Shown piece by piece: positions 16,685 to 25,063 of a stretch of DNA of 64,000 nt. The position numbers and the translations under genes are program-made. The notes under the pieces were generated by a model. The model did no database searches. It saw nothing but the letters and a program-made list of their open reading frames with translations, and had not been told where the DNA came from. Numbering within the stretch: position 1 is the stretch's first letter; each line of letters begins with the position of its first letter. The stretch is from Hyphomicrobiaceae bacterium (GTDB lineage: Bacteria > Pseudomonadota > Alphaproteobacteria > Rhizobiales > Hyphomicrobiaceae): positions 1-64,000 of the forward strand of contig JAHDXT010000001.1 in the NCBI GenBank assembly GCA_023384095.1. Reading direction: 5' to 3'.

Positions 16685-16714
16685 CCGGCGAGGGGGCGCG
16701 CGTCCCCTCGCCGG
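16685..16714 (+). terminator. Strong 11-bp hairpin after hsp20
   Basis: Arms CCGGCGAGGGG at 16685-16695 and its complement at 16704-16714, with an 8-nt GC loop, start 11 nt after the hsp20 stop. There is no T-run after it. It likely terminates or attenuates transcription, so that hsp20 is made in excess over the downstream genes, and shields the hsp20 mRNA. Confidence 0.6.
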
Positions 16715-16812
16715 GTGTGATACACCGGTCCGCTGCGCGAAACTGCAGCACGCCAGCCGGTCGAACGGGTCGCCGTCGTCTGCGTTGCAAGAGCATCGTT
16801 GCGGCTCGCCAA

Positions 16813-17481
16813 ATGAGCGTCGACATGCCGAAGCTTATTCAAGCGCGCGAACACGCCGTCGAGATCGGACGCCACGGCCTCGAAGGCATTCTCGCCCTCC
16901 CCGAGCACGCCAAAGGCCTCGTCATCTTCGCCCATGGCAGCGGCTCGAGCCGCCTCAGCCCGCGCAATACGAGCGTCGCGCGGGGCCTCGGCGCGCGCGG
17001 CCTGGGCACCCTGCTGCTCGATCTGCTGACCGAGAGCGAGGCCGCCTTTCGCGCCAATGTCTTCGACATCCCACTGCTCGGCGCCCGTGTCGCCGAGGCC
17101 GTCCGCTGGGGGCGGATGAACCCGGAAACGGCCGGGCTCCCGATCGGCCTCTTCGGCGCCAGCACGGGAGCCGCCGCGGCTCTCGTCGCCGCTGCCGAGG
17201 CGCCGGACGAGGTCGCCGCGGTCGTGTCCCGCGGCGGGCGCCCGGACCTCGCCAGCGTCCATCTGCCGAGCGTCCGCGCGCCCACGCTGCTCATCGTCGG
17301 CGGCGCCGACTACCGCGTCATAGAGCTCAACGAGCAGGCGCTCGCCATACTGGAATGCGAGAAGCGGCTCGAGATCGTCCCGGGCGCCAGCCATCTCTTC
17401 GAGGAGCCCGGCGCACTGGAGCAGGTGGTCGGGCTGGCGAGCCGCTGGTTCGAGTCACACCTGGCAAGGGCAGCGCGATGA
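16813..17481 (+). CDS. Alpha/beta hydrolase, dienelactone hydrolase family
   Basis: 222 aa, cytosolic. FAHGSGSS is the oxyanion region. The nucleophile elbow reads GLFGASTGAAAAL, with Ser in G-A-S-T-G. The acid is probably the Asp in GGADYRV, and the His is in GASHLF. The start at ATG 16813 is chosen by fit to the family; an in-frame ATG at 16717 would add an unconserved basic tail. Its stop overlaps the next start (ATGA). Proteins of this type often lie beside phosphoribosyltransferases in stress blocks of Alphaproteobacteria. No natural substrate is known to me. Confidence 0.85.
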   Translation: MSVDMPKLIQAREHAVEIGRHGLEGILALPEHAKGLVIFAHGSGSSRLSPRNTSVARGLGARGLGTLLLDLLTESEAAFRANVFDIPLLGARVAEAVRWGRMNPETAGLPIGLFGASTGAAAALVAAAEAPDEVAAVVSRGGRPDLASVHLPSVRAPTLLIVGGADYRVIELNEQALAILECEKRLEIVPGASHLFEEPGALEQVVGLASRWFESHLARAAR

Positions 17482-18176
17482 AGGCCTCGGACGCGTTCAG
17501 AGACCGCAGGAGCGCCGGCAAGGCCCTCGCCCAGCGTCTGGTCGACCTGGAGCTCGCCGATCCGGTCGTGCTGGCCATGCCGCGCGGCGGCGTGCCTGTC
17601 GCGGTCGAGATTGCACGCGCCCTCGATGCGCCGCTCGACCTCGTCCTCGTGCGCAAGATCGGCGTGCCCTACCAGCCCGAGCTGGCTGTGGCCGCCATCG
17701 TCGACGGCAGCGCGCCGGAGATCGTCGTGAACGACGATGTCGCAAGGCTCGCGGGCGTCGACAGATCCTACATCGACGAGCAGGCCAGGGAGGAGCTGGC
17801 CGAGATCGAGCGCCGGCGGCACGCCTATCTCGCAGGGCGCCCCCGCGTGGCGCTCGAGGGCCGGACGCTCGTGCTCGTCGACGACGGGATCGCCACCGGC
17901 GCCAGCATCCGCGCGGCGCTCGCAGCGCTCAAGCGCAAAGCTCCCCGGAAACTGATCCTTGCCGTCCCGGTGGCGCCGGCCGAGACGGTCGCATCGTTCA
18001 GCGAGCAGGTGGACGAGGTCGTCTGCCTCTCGACACCCGAGCCCTTCCTCGCCATCGGCATCCATTATCGCGATTTCCACCAGGTCCCCGACGACGAGGT
18101 CGTCCGGCTCATGAGCGAGGCCGACGCGGAACGCACTGGCGGCGGGCGCAAGGCGGGAGCGGAAGAAGCCCGCTGA
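17478..18176 (+). CDS. Phosphoribosyltransferase-fold protein
   Basis: 232 aa. The PRPP-binding loop is LVLVDDGIATGAS, preceded by the PRGGVPVA loop and LVRKIGVPYQPELAVAAI. These are typical of the stress-block PRTases found fused or next to dienelactone-type hydrolases. It overlaps the hydrolase by 4 nt (ATGA), so the two are translationally coupled. PRPP from the divergent synthetase is the expected substrate; the acceptor base is unknown and need not be a nucleobase. Confidence 0.88.
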   Translation: MKASDAFRDRRSAGKALAQRLVDLELADPVVLAMPRGGVPVAVEIARALDAPLDLVLVRKIGVPYQPELAVAAIVDGSAPEIVVNDDVARLAGVDRSYIDEQAREELAEIERRRHAYLAGRPRVALEGRTLVLVDDGIATGASIRAALAALKRKAPRKLILAVPVAPAETVASFSEQVDEVVCLSTPEPFLAIGIHYRDFHQVPDDEVVRLMSEADAERTGGGRKAGAEEAR

Positions 18177-18214
18177 CACCACGACGGCATTCACACCTGT
18201 GACCGGGAGACGGC

Positions 18215-19237
18215 ATGCCGGGAGCACCAGCCAGACCGCGAGCCATCCTCGTCACCGGCGCCCTCGGGCAGATCGGCTCCGAGCTCGTGCCTGCCCTGCG
18301 CAGCCGCTTCGGCGACGATCGCGTCGTCGCCTCCGACCTGCGCACGGCGCCGCCCGGCGCGCCGCAAGCCGCCGGTCCGCACGAGCACCTCGACTGCACG
18401 GACATCGCGCAGATTCAGGACGTGATCGCCCGTCACGACGTCGGCACGGTCTACCACCTCGCGGCCCTGCTCTCGGCGAGCGCAGAGGCCAAGCCCCAGG
18501 TGGCCTGGAGCGTCAACATGGGCAGCCTCTACAATGTGCTCGAGGCCGCGCGCCGGTTCCGCTGCAACGTCTTCTTTCCCAGCTCGATCGGGGCCTTCGG
18601 CCCGACCACGCCGCGCGAGCGCACTCCGCAGGTCACGATCCAGCGCCCGACCACGATCTACGGCGTGACCAAGGTCGCCGGCGAGCTGCTGTGCGACTAC
18701 TACGTGCAGCGTTTCGGGGTCGATGCCCGCGGGCTCAGGCTGCCCGGCCTCATCTCCTACGTCGCCCCGCCGGGCGGCGGCACCACCGACTACGCGGTGG
18801 ACATGTTCTACCAGGCGCTACGCTATGCGCATTACACGTGCTTTCTCGCGCCCGGCACGCGGCTCGACATGATGTACATGCCGGACGCGATCCGGGCGAT
18901 GATCGAGCTGATGGCGGCGGACGCCAGCCGCCTCAGCCACCGCAACGCCTACAACGTCACCGCCATGAGCGTGGCGCCGGCCCAGATCGCGGACGAGATC
19001 CGCCGGCACATCCCGAACTTCGCCATCGATTACCGGGTGGACCCCGTCCGGCAGGCCATCGCGGAGAGCTGGCCGCGCTCGCTCGATGACAGCGCCGCAC
19101 GCAAGGACTGGGGCTGGCGGCCCGCATTCACCCTCGAGGCGATGGTCGAGGACATGCTGGCGCGCTTGGCCGAAAGGCTGCAATCTGCTGACGCATCGTC
19201 CGGCAGGGCTGCGGGAGGTCGGCATGGGCCCGGATAG
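18215..19237 (+). CDS. SDR-type L-threonine 3-dehydrogenase
   Basis: Oxidises L-threonine to 2-amino-3-ketobutyrate with NAD+. 340 aa of the extended SDR (epimerase-like) type, not the zinc-dependent MDR type. The Rossmann motif TGALGQIG is at about 16-23, YGVTK is the catalytic Tyr-Lys, and the C-terminal pattern (YNVTAMSVAP, then RQAIAESWP) matches the bacterial and animal TDH subfamily. The next gene, overlapping by 14 nt, is the CoA ligase for the product, so the pathway threonine to glycine plus acetyl-CoA is complete. Confidence 0.88.
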   Translation: MPGAPARPRAILVTGALGQIGSELVPALRSRFGDDRVVASDLRTAPPGAPQAAGPHEHLDCTDIAQIQDVIARHDVGTVYHLAALLSASAEAKPQVAWSVNMGSLYNVLEAARRFRCNVFFPSSIGAFGPTTPRERTPQVTIQRPTTIYGVTKVAGELLCDYYVQRFGVDARGLRLPGLISYVAPPGGGTTDYAVDMFYQALRYAHYTCFLAPGTRLDMMYMPDAIRAMIELMAADASRLSHRNAYNVTAMSVAPAQIADEIRRHIPNFAIDYRVDPVRQAIAESWPRSLDDSAARKDWGWRPAFTLEAMVEDMLARLAERLQSADASSGRAAGGRHGPG

Positions 19238-20450
19238 GCTCGAAGCGAAGCTGGACGAACGGCTGGCGGAGCTCGGCCGCGAAGGCCGCCTGAAGGGCGA
19301 CGAGACCGTCGTCGTGGGGATCGTGCCTCCGGCCGACGGCAGGGGGCCGCGCTATCTGCTCGAAGGTCATGGCGCGCAGCCGTTCCTGCGCATGAACTCC
19401 AACAGCTATCTCGGCCTGGCGCTCGACGCCGAGGTCAGGGCGGCAGAGGACGCGGCGGTGCACCGCTATGGCACCGGGCCCGGCGCCGTGCGGTTCATCA
19501 GCGGCACCTGGGCCCCCCACGTGGCGCTCGAGCGCCGGCTCGCGGCGTTCCATGGGCGCGAGGCGGCGATGCTGTTCAGCTCGGCCTATGCCACCGTCAT
19601 GGGCCTGCTGCCGCAGCTCGCCACCGAGCGGACAGCCATTATCAGCGACGAGCTCAATCACAACTGCATCATCAACGCCATCGCGCTCGGGCGTCCGGCA
19701 GAGAAGCGGATCTGGCGTCATCTCGATCTGCCCGATCTCGAACGCCATCTTGCCGAGGCCGCAAAGACGTGCGATCGGGCAATCGTGGTGACGGACGGCG
19801 TGTTCAGCATGCGCGGCGATCATGCGCCGCTCGACGCCGTCCGAAAGATCATCGACGCGCACGACACTGCCTTTGCCGAGAACGCGATCCTCGTCGTCGA
19901 CGACTCCCACGGCGTCGGCGCCTTCGGCCCTGCGGGCCGGGGCACCGAGGAGGTGACGCAGGCCCAGGCGGACCTGCTCGTCGGCACGCTCGGCAAGGCG
20001 TTCGGCGTCAACGGCGGCTATGTCGCCGGCAGCCCGACGGTGATCCGCTACCTGCGCGAGACGTCGCCGTTCTACATCTACTCGAACCCGATCACGCCGG
20101 CCGAGGCCGCGGCCGCGCTCCAGTCCGTCGAGATCGTCGACAGCCCCCGCGGGCTGCAGCTCCTCGATCACCTGCGCGCCATGACTTCGCGCTTCCGGCA
20201 TGGCCTGGCGGCGCTCGGGCTCGAGACGCTGCCGGGCGAGCACCCGGTGGTGCCGATGATGGTCCGGGACACGCTGCGCACCAGGGAGATCGTCGCGCAG
20301 CTTCGCAACGCCGGCATCCTGGCGACCGGCCTCGGCTACCCTGTGGTGCCCAGGGGCGACGAGGAGATCCGTTTCCAGATCAGCGCCGATCACACGCCCG
20401 CCGACATCGACGAGGCGCTGGCCGCGCTCGGCGCCCTGGCGGCAGGCTGA
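19224..20450 (+). CDS. kbl: 2-amino-3-ketobutyrate CoA ligase (alpha-oxoamine synthase family)
   Basis: PLP enzyme of 408 aa that splits 2-amino-3-ketobutyrate with CoA into glycine and acetyl-CoA. Visible are NSNSYLGLA, DELNHNCIINA, the PLP-phosphate and Asp region VVDDSHGVGAFG, and the Schiff-base Lys in TLGKAFG. The ATG at 19224 has GGGAGG 11-16 nt upstream and overlaps the dehydrogenase end. Related enzymes (KAS III-like ALA synthase, BioF) share the fold; the direct coupling to threonine dehydrogenase decides the call. Confidence 0.9.
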   Translation: MGPDRLEAKLDERLAELGREGRLKGDETVVVGIVPPADGRGPRYLLEGHGAQPFLRMNSNSYLGLALDAEVRAAEDAAVHRYGTGPGAVRFISGTWAPHVALERRLAAFHGREAAMLFSSAYATVMGLLPQLATERTAIISDELNHNCIINAIALGRPAEKRIWRHLDLPDLERHLAEAAKTCDRAIVVTDGVFSMRGDHAPLDAVRKIIDAHDTAFAENAILVVDDSHGVGAFGPAGRGTEEVTQAQADLLVGTLGKAFGVNGGYVAGSPTVIRYLRETSPFYIYSNPITPAEAAAALQSVEIVDSPRGLQLLDHLRAMTSRFRHGLAALGLETLPGEHPVVPMMVRDTLRTREIVAQLRNAGILATGLGYPVVPRGDEEIRFQISADHTPADIDEALAALGALAAG

Positions 20451-20606
20451 CCCGCGGCGCTGATTGTCCGACCGGGTTGAGTCCTGACATTTTGGACCGG
20501 GCTGAAACGAAACTTGGATATTCAGGAGGCCGGGGTCCCATTGGCTCGCGAGCATCAAGGCGTCAAAACCCCGCCGCCGCCGAAGCGAAGTGGTGGCAGA
20601 TCGCAG

Positions 20607-20626
20607 ATACCCGCCTGCGCGGGTAT
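20607..20626. repeat. REP-like palindrome, copy 1
   Basis: ATACCCGC-CTGC-GCGGGTAT, perfect 8-bp arms with a 4-nt loop, followed by GACGG. This belongs to the family of CCGTCAT(T)CCCGC-n4-GCGGGAAT palindromes scattered in many Hyphomicrobiales genomes. Two other copies lie at 20721 and 61459. Confidence 0.65.
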
Positions 20627-20720
20627 GACGGTGAGTGTGGGCGGGCGGATGGGAATGAAACGGTGCCGCCAAGCAGGTGTGCGGCCGCATGGCACCACCG
20701 TAACGCCCACCCAATCCGTC

Positions 20721-20740
20721 ATTTCCGCGGAGGCGGAAAT
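20721..20740. repeat. REP-like palindrome, copy 2
   Basis: ATTTCCGC-GGAG-GCGGAAAT, perfect 8-bp arms with a 4-nt loop, preceded by CCGTC. It lies in the opposite orientation to copy 1, about 95 bp away, a paired arrangement typical of REP doublets. Confidence 0.65.
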
Positions 20741-20971
20741 CTGTGATGCGTTTCAACGGGCAAGACGAGGCCGGACACTGCGCGGCCTGCCGCGACACTT
20801 GGCTGAACACGAGCTCCCAAGCCTCAAGAATCCGAGGCGACCTCTGCTGCACCCGTTTCGTCATCGAGGGTCGGCAAGTCCGGTGAGCGGCTGACCCCGG
20901 CTGGTCGCTGCGGGCCGCGGCGGGTATTGCTGGTGCGATGCGTGAGCTGGAACGGGGGCGGGAGGCATCCG

Positions 20972-21412
20972 ATGCACGACGGGAAAATGGAGGCAGATCG
21001 GATCATCGGGCTCTTGGGGCTGGAGCCGCATCCGGAGGGCGGCTACTTCCGGGAGACATTCCGGGATGCAGCGACCGTCCAGGGGCGCGCCTGCTCGACC
21101 GCGATCTATTTTCTGCTGAAGGAAGGGCAGGCCTCGCACTGGCATCGCGTCGACGCCGCCGAGGTCTGGCACTGGTATGCGGGCGCTCCGCTCGAGCTCG
21201 GCATGGCGCGCCAGGGTGAGCCGGAAGCGGTCGTGCGGCTGGGGACGTCCTTCTTTTGCGGCCATCGGCCGCAGGTCGTCGTTCCTGCCGGATGCTGGCA
21301 GCGCGCCAGGAGCCTGGGGCCGTGGACACTCGTCGGATGCACGGTAGCGCCAGGTTTCACCTTCTCGGGCTTCGAGCTCGCCGCGCCCGGATTCTGCCCG
21401 GTCCGGACGTGA
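20972..21412 (+). CDS. Cupin protein of the DUF985 family
   Basis: 146 aa, single cupin barrel. Family marks are HPEGGYFRET near the start, TAIYFLL, SHWHRVD and EVWHWYAG (His and Glu typical of the cupin metal or ligand site), and the C-terminal TLVGCTVAPGFTFSGFELA. The ATG at 20972 is preceded by GGGCGGGAGG. The function of DUF985 proteins is unsettled; sugar-epimerase-like folds have been described. Its stop codon directly abuts the stop of the convergent histidine kinase (TGATCA). Confidence 0.9.
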   Translation: MHDGKMEADRIIGLLGLEPHPEGGYFRETFRDAATVQGRACSTAIYFLLKEGQASHWHRVDAAEVWHWYAGAPLELGMARQGEPEAVVRLGTSFFCGHRPQVVVPAGCWQRARSLGPWTLVGCTVAPGFTFSGFELAAPGFCPVRT

Positions 21413-23353
21413 TCATCCGTGTACGGGCCGCCGGTCGCCGTGACGGGCCTCGACGCTGCTCGCGGGCACGTCGAGCACCCAGACCACGCCGCCCGGGTCC
21501 CAATCGAGACGTGCCCTGCCGCTCAGGCTCGCCGCCACGACCTGCTCCACGATGGTGCTGCCGAAGCCCCGCCGCGCCGGGCGGACCACGGGCGGACCGT
21601 TCTCCTCCTGCCAGCTCATCCTGAGCCGCGCCTCGCCGTCGGAGCCGGCGTATCTGTCCCAGGCCACGACGATGCGCCCTGCCGGAACGGAGAGCGCTCC
21701 GTGCTTGGAAGCGTTGGTCGCAAGCTCCTGCAGGGCCATGCCGATGCTCTGCGCCGCCTCCGGAGTGAGCCTCAGCGGCGGGCCGCTGGCCGAGACCCTC
21801 CGCTCTGCCGGTTCCGAGAACGGCGCGAGCTGGGCGGCGACGAGGTCGGCCACGCAGAGCCCCCGCCAGCTTCTCTCGACGAGAAGGTCATGGGAGCGTG
21901 CGAGGCTCGCGATCCGCTCGACCAATCGTGCCTCGAACTCGCTGACGTCGCCGGCCGTGCGGCCGGTCTGCCGGGCCATGGCCTGGACGACGGCCAACAG
22001 GTTCTTGGAGCGGTGAGCGAGCTCCAGCATCGCGAAGCGGATTTTGTGCGACGCCTCCTCGAGCGCACGGCCGACGACATTGGCCTCGTGCATCAGCGAA
22101 GGCTCGAACCGCACCGGCTTGCCTTCGCCGAGGTTGCGCGCCGCTGCCAGCACCCTGCGTGCCGGCGCCCTGATGATTTGCCCGGCGAGGACGCCGATGA
22201 CGAGAGACATCGCCAAGGTCGCGCCCCCGAGCAACAGCACGAAGCTCATGAAGCTGTTCGCGGGTGCCTGCAGCAGCGCCTTCGGCACCCAGACGAAAGC
22301 GTGCCAGTCGCTCAGATCGGAGGCGTGATAGGCGATGACGGAATCGCGGCCCTGGTTGTCGATGCCCTCGATGAGGCCGCTGCGACCGATGACCCGGTCC
22401 ATGATGCGGGAAGGCGCAATGCGGCCGAAGTACTCCTCGTGGCGGTCGGAGCGGGCGATCAGCCGGGCGTTGCCGTCGACGACGCCGGCGAACCAGCCGC
22501 GGGCAAGGTATGCCTGGCGCAGGACCACCTCGTAGATGACGCCGCTCCGCGGCACATAGCACAAGACATACCGGACCTCTCCATCCACGACGACCGGAAT
22601 GCGCACCGCGAACTGCAGCTCCCCCTCGTGCATGGCGAGATCGCCCACCAGCCTGCGCTGCGTCTGGAACACGATCTCGAGCTCCTCCGGACTGGCGGCT
22701 CCGGGCAGCGGTGTATCCGGCAGCAGCCGCGTACTGACGAGCTGTCGGCCGGAGCGGTCGAACAGGCTGTAATGCCCGCGGGCGTTGATCGCGGCATCGC
22801 GCGCCAGCTCGTCGAAGGCGGTCAGGTCGCCTTCCCGCAAGGTGCGGGAGCCGGCGAGGATCCGAGCCGAGTCGATGAGGCCCCAAAGCTCTCGGTCCAC
22901 CGCCTGCGCGAGATCTTCCGCATGCGAGGCCACATGGTCCAGCTCCTCGGACCGCGCGTTCTGGGCGTATTGGGAAAGAGCATAGGCCCCTAGCAGCAGG
23001 AACGGCGTCAGCGAGGCCAGCGAGATCATGCCGAGGAGCACGGAAAGCGCGTACTCCCGCCGCGCGAACCGCTCGAAACCCGACTTCAGCCAGCGCTTGC
23101 CAGTCTCCAACGTGAGGTCCCCGCGGCCACTTGCGAGGCTCGCAATGGCGACTCGGGATAGAACCGCCCGCCTGAGCCTCACGCCCAGGTGAGACCATTT
23201 AGGGGCCTTCTCGAGGGAAGGGAACCGCTGCTCGGCGCCTCGATCTGCGACACCGCGCAGCAGTCGAAGCTGCGGCATTACGAGCGGAGAGACCACATCG
23301 GCCGAAGAAATTGTCCGAGGTGGCCTGTCCTGCCGGGGGCTGCGGACGCACAC
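21413..23353 (-). CDS. HWE-family sensor histidine kinase with extracytoplasmic sensor
   Basis: Up to 646 aa; the true start may lie downstream, since the first 80 residues are not family-like. Membrane helices at about 101-127 and 365-392 enclose a periplasmic sensor of the dCache type, then a HAMP-like linker, the HWE phosphoacceptor AHRSKNLLAVVQ with His-447, and an ATPase domain with ELATNASKHGAL and RRGFGSTIVE. HWE kinases act in general stress and light signalling in Alphaproteobacteria. No response regulator is nearby, so it is an orphan. Confidence 0.88.
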   Translation of the reverse strand: MCVRSPRQDRPPRTISSADVVSPLVMPQLRLLRGVADRGAEQRFPSLEKAPKWSHLGVRLRRAVLSRVAIASLASGRGDLTLETGKRWLKSGFERFARREYALSVLLGMISLASLTPFLLLGAYALSQYAQNARSEELDHVASHAEDLAQAVDRELWGLIDSARILAGSRTLREGDLTAFDELARDAAINARGHYSLFDRSGRQLVSTRLLPDTPLPGAASPEELEIVFQTQRRLVGDLAMHEGELQFAVRIPVVVDGEVRYVLCYVPRSGVIYEVVLRQAYLARGWFAGVVDGNARLIARSDRHEEYFGRIAPSRIMDRVIGRSGLIEGIDNQGRDSVIAYHASDLSDWHAFVWVPKALLQAPANSFMSFVLLLGGATLAMSLVIGVLAGQIIRAPARRVLAAARNLGEGKPVRFEPSLMHEANVVGRALEEASHKIRFAMLELAHRSKNLLAVVQAMARQTGRTAGDVSEFEARLVERIASLARSHDLLVERSWRGLCVADLVAAQLAPFSEPAERRVSASGPPLRLTPEAAQSIGMALQELATNASKHGALSVPAGRIVVAWDRYAGSDGEARLRMSWQEENGPPVVRPARRGFGSTIVEQVVAASLSGRARLDWDPGGVVWVLDVPASSVEARHGDRRPVHG

Positions 23354-23364
23354 GCCTCGATCGG

Positions 23365-23781
23365 CTACCCGCGGTTGAGGATAGTCACGCGGCCTTCGGC
23401 CGGATCGATCTCGATCTCGTCGCCGGTGCGGATGAGCCTGGTCGGATCGCCGGCCTCGAAGCGGTCCACCAGCGTCAGATCGGCGAACGCGGCCCCCTGC
23501 GCCAGGATCGTGTTCGTCCGGTCGAAGACGATCGCCTTCGGCGCCAGCCCGCGCGAGGCCATCTCGTGCAGCATCCAGGCCGACGCGACCCCGCCCTTGG
23601 CGGTGACCAGCACCAGCACCTTGCCGACGTAGCTCTGGCCGTGGAGCTTGTGAGCCGGCCGCGAGAAGATGCCCTTCAGCCGGTCGAGATCGTAGCGGGC
23701 GGAGAAATTGTCATCCGCCACGAGCGCCGTGCCGGTGACCGCCGGTCCGATACCGCGATGGCATTTGAGCACGATCGGCAT
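23365..23781 (-). CDS. Aconitase X small (swivel) subunit, DUF126
   Basis: 138 aa. The swivelling domain of aconitase X, a separate chain in this two-subunit type. GTALVADDNFSARYDLD and GKVLVLVTAKGGVASAWMLHEM are the family signatures; the Ser of GGVAS closes on the substrate. The ATG at 23781 overlaps the large-subunit stop by one base (TGATG). It works only in complex with the large subunit. Last gene of the TRAP-AcnX operon. Confidence 0.9.
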   Translation of the reverse strand: MPIVLKCHRGIGPAVTGTALVADDNFSARYDLDRLKGIFSRPAHKLHGQSYVGKVLVLVTAKGGVASAWMLHEMASRGLAPKAIVFDRTNTILAQGAAFADLTLVDRFEAGDPTRLIRTGDEIEIDPAEGRVTILNRG

Positions 23782-25028
23782 CACAGGATCCTCCCCGCGA
23801 CAGCGCTGTCGACGCATCTCTCCATGCTGGCCAGCGTCGGCTTGTAGCCGTATCCGCCGATGATGTTGACGAGCTTGGCCGAGTTGGTCAGCAGCCGCGT
23901 CCAGCCGTTGGCCTCCGCCATCTCGCGCGCGTAGCTCTGGTAGAAGCACACGCCCGCGGCAACGATGCCGCCGGCGCCCTCGATGCGCTGCGTCAGGCCC
24001 ATGCGGTCGGCGGCGGACTTGATCTCGGGCGATGTGGCCACGATCAGCGACGTGCCCTCGCGGACGCGGCGGCCGTCGAGGAGATCGGCCACCTTCTGCA
24101 TTTCGAGCAGCGAGAGCTGCGGGGCGGCGAACACGACGACGTCGACCTTGTCGCCCTTGGCGTCATAGCCTGCATAGAACGCCGCGATGTCCTCGCCTGC
24201 GATCGCCGTCGGCTCCGGGACCGGGCGGCCCCCGAAAGCGGCCTCGGGAGTCGGCGCCTCGGGCGTGATGCCCGGCATGTGGAACAGTGCGACAGAGCCG
24301 AAGCTCGCCAGCGCCGCACCGAAGTGTTTCAGCTCGTCGGATGACGGTTGCTGCGCCAGCCCGGTGACGACCGGCACCTCCCAGTAGCTGTTGGTCGCCC
24401 GCCCGACGATGCCGCCGAGCGCGCCCCAGTCGGCGAGGCCCCGCGGCCGGCACCGGAGCGCGAAGTGGCGCGTGCCCGCGCGATGGACGTCGAGATGGAA
24501 GCCGTAGCGCGGGGTGCGCCCCGTCAGCCCCGCCGCCAGCGCGGACGGCCCGCCCTCGAAGTTGCTGCGCGCGCCGAGCACGCTGTTGGAGTAGATCACG
24601 ACCCCGGTGTCGCCGAAGGCCAGATGCTCGCCACGCACCGGCGGCAGGATGGTCTGGTAGTTGATGCAGGTGTTGGTCATCAGCACGCCGAGCGCCTCGA
24701 AGGCGCGGATGGCGCGCGCCTCGATCTCGGCCATCGCCTCGGTCTGCCGCAGGCGCTTGTAGGAGTTGAAGTCGAGCCCGCGCGGGTCGGTGATCGTCGG
24801 GATGCGCACGCGGCGCTGCTCGACGGGCTGTGCGGCGAGGCCTTCGAGCCAGCGGACTCCCGCTTCGCCCAGGCTCTCCGTGTCGGCCATGATGTGTGCC
24901 TGGCCGACCGGAACGAAGTCCGGCGCGTCGAAGAACTCGCCGACGGCGATCTGATGCCGGATCGCCCATTGCCGCACCGGCCCGGCCTCGCCCGCCAGCA
25001 TCGCTTGAGCTTCGTCGTCGAGTCTCAT
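23781..25028 (-). CDS. Aconitase X catalytic (large) subunit
   Basis: 415 aa dehydratase subunit. Three cysteines, Cys-121 (TNTCINYQ), Cys-361 (AGVCFYQ) and Cys-405 (MERCVDS), are placed to bind the iron-sulfur cluster of the family, and APQLSLLEM and NSAKLV are conserved. Known AcnX enzymes dehydrate cis-3-hydroxy-L-proline (bacteria) or mevalonate 5-phosphate (archaea). The first is the better guess here, but no pyrroline-2-carboxylate reductase is nearby, so an acid supplied by the adjoining TRAP importer is equally possible. The ATG at 25028 fixes the start; the frame stays open through dctM by chance. Confidence 0.9.
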   Translation of the reverse strand: MRLDDEAQAMLAGEAGPVRQWAIRHQIAVGEFFDAPDFVPVGQAHIMADTESLGEAGVRWLEGLAAQPVEQRRVRIPTITDPRGLDFNSYKRLRQTEAMAEIEARAIRAFEALGVLMTNTCINYQTILPPVRGEHLAFGDTGVVIYSNSVLGARSNFEGGPSALAAGLTGRTPRYGFHLDVHRAGTRHFALRCRPRGLADWGALGGIVGRATNSYWEVPVVTGLAQQPSSDELKHFGAALASFGSVALFHMPGITPEAPTPEAAFGGRPVPEPTAIAGEDIAAFYAGYDAKGDKVDVVVFAAPQLSLLEMQKVADLLDGRRVREGTSLIVATSPEIKSAADRMGLTQRIEGAGGIVAAGVCFYQSYAREMAEANGWTRLLTNSAKLVNIIGGYGYKPTLASMERCVDSAVAGRIL

Positions 25029-25063
25029 GGCTCGGCAATAATCCTTCCAGCAAAGCGCCGCGC

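Larger units (their letters stand above)
20451..20971. other. 521-bp gene-free region with REP-like palindromes
   Basis: No frame here shows family features or a ribosome site. The region holds two short palindromes of the REP type, listed separately, and ends with GGGCGGGAGG before the cupin gene. The rest looks like decayed repeat-rich spacer. Confidence 0.6.
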
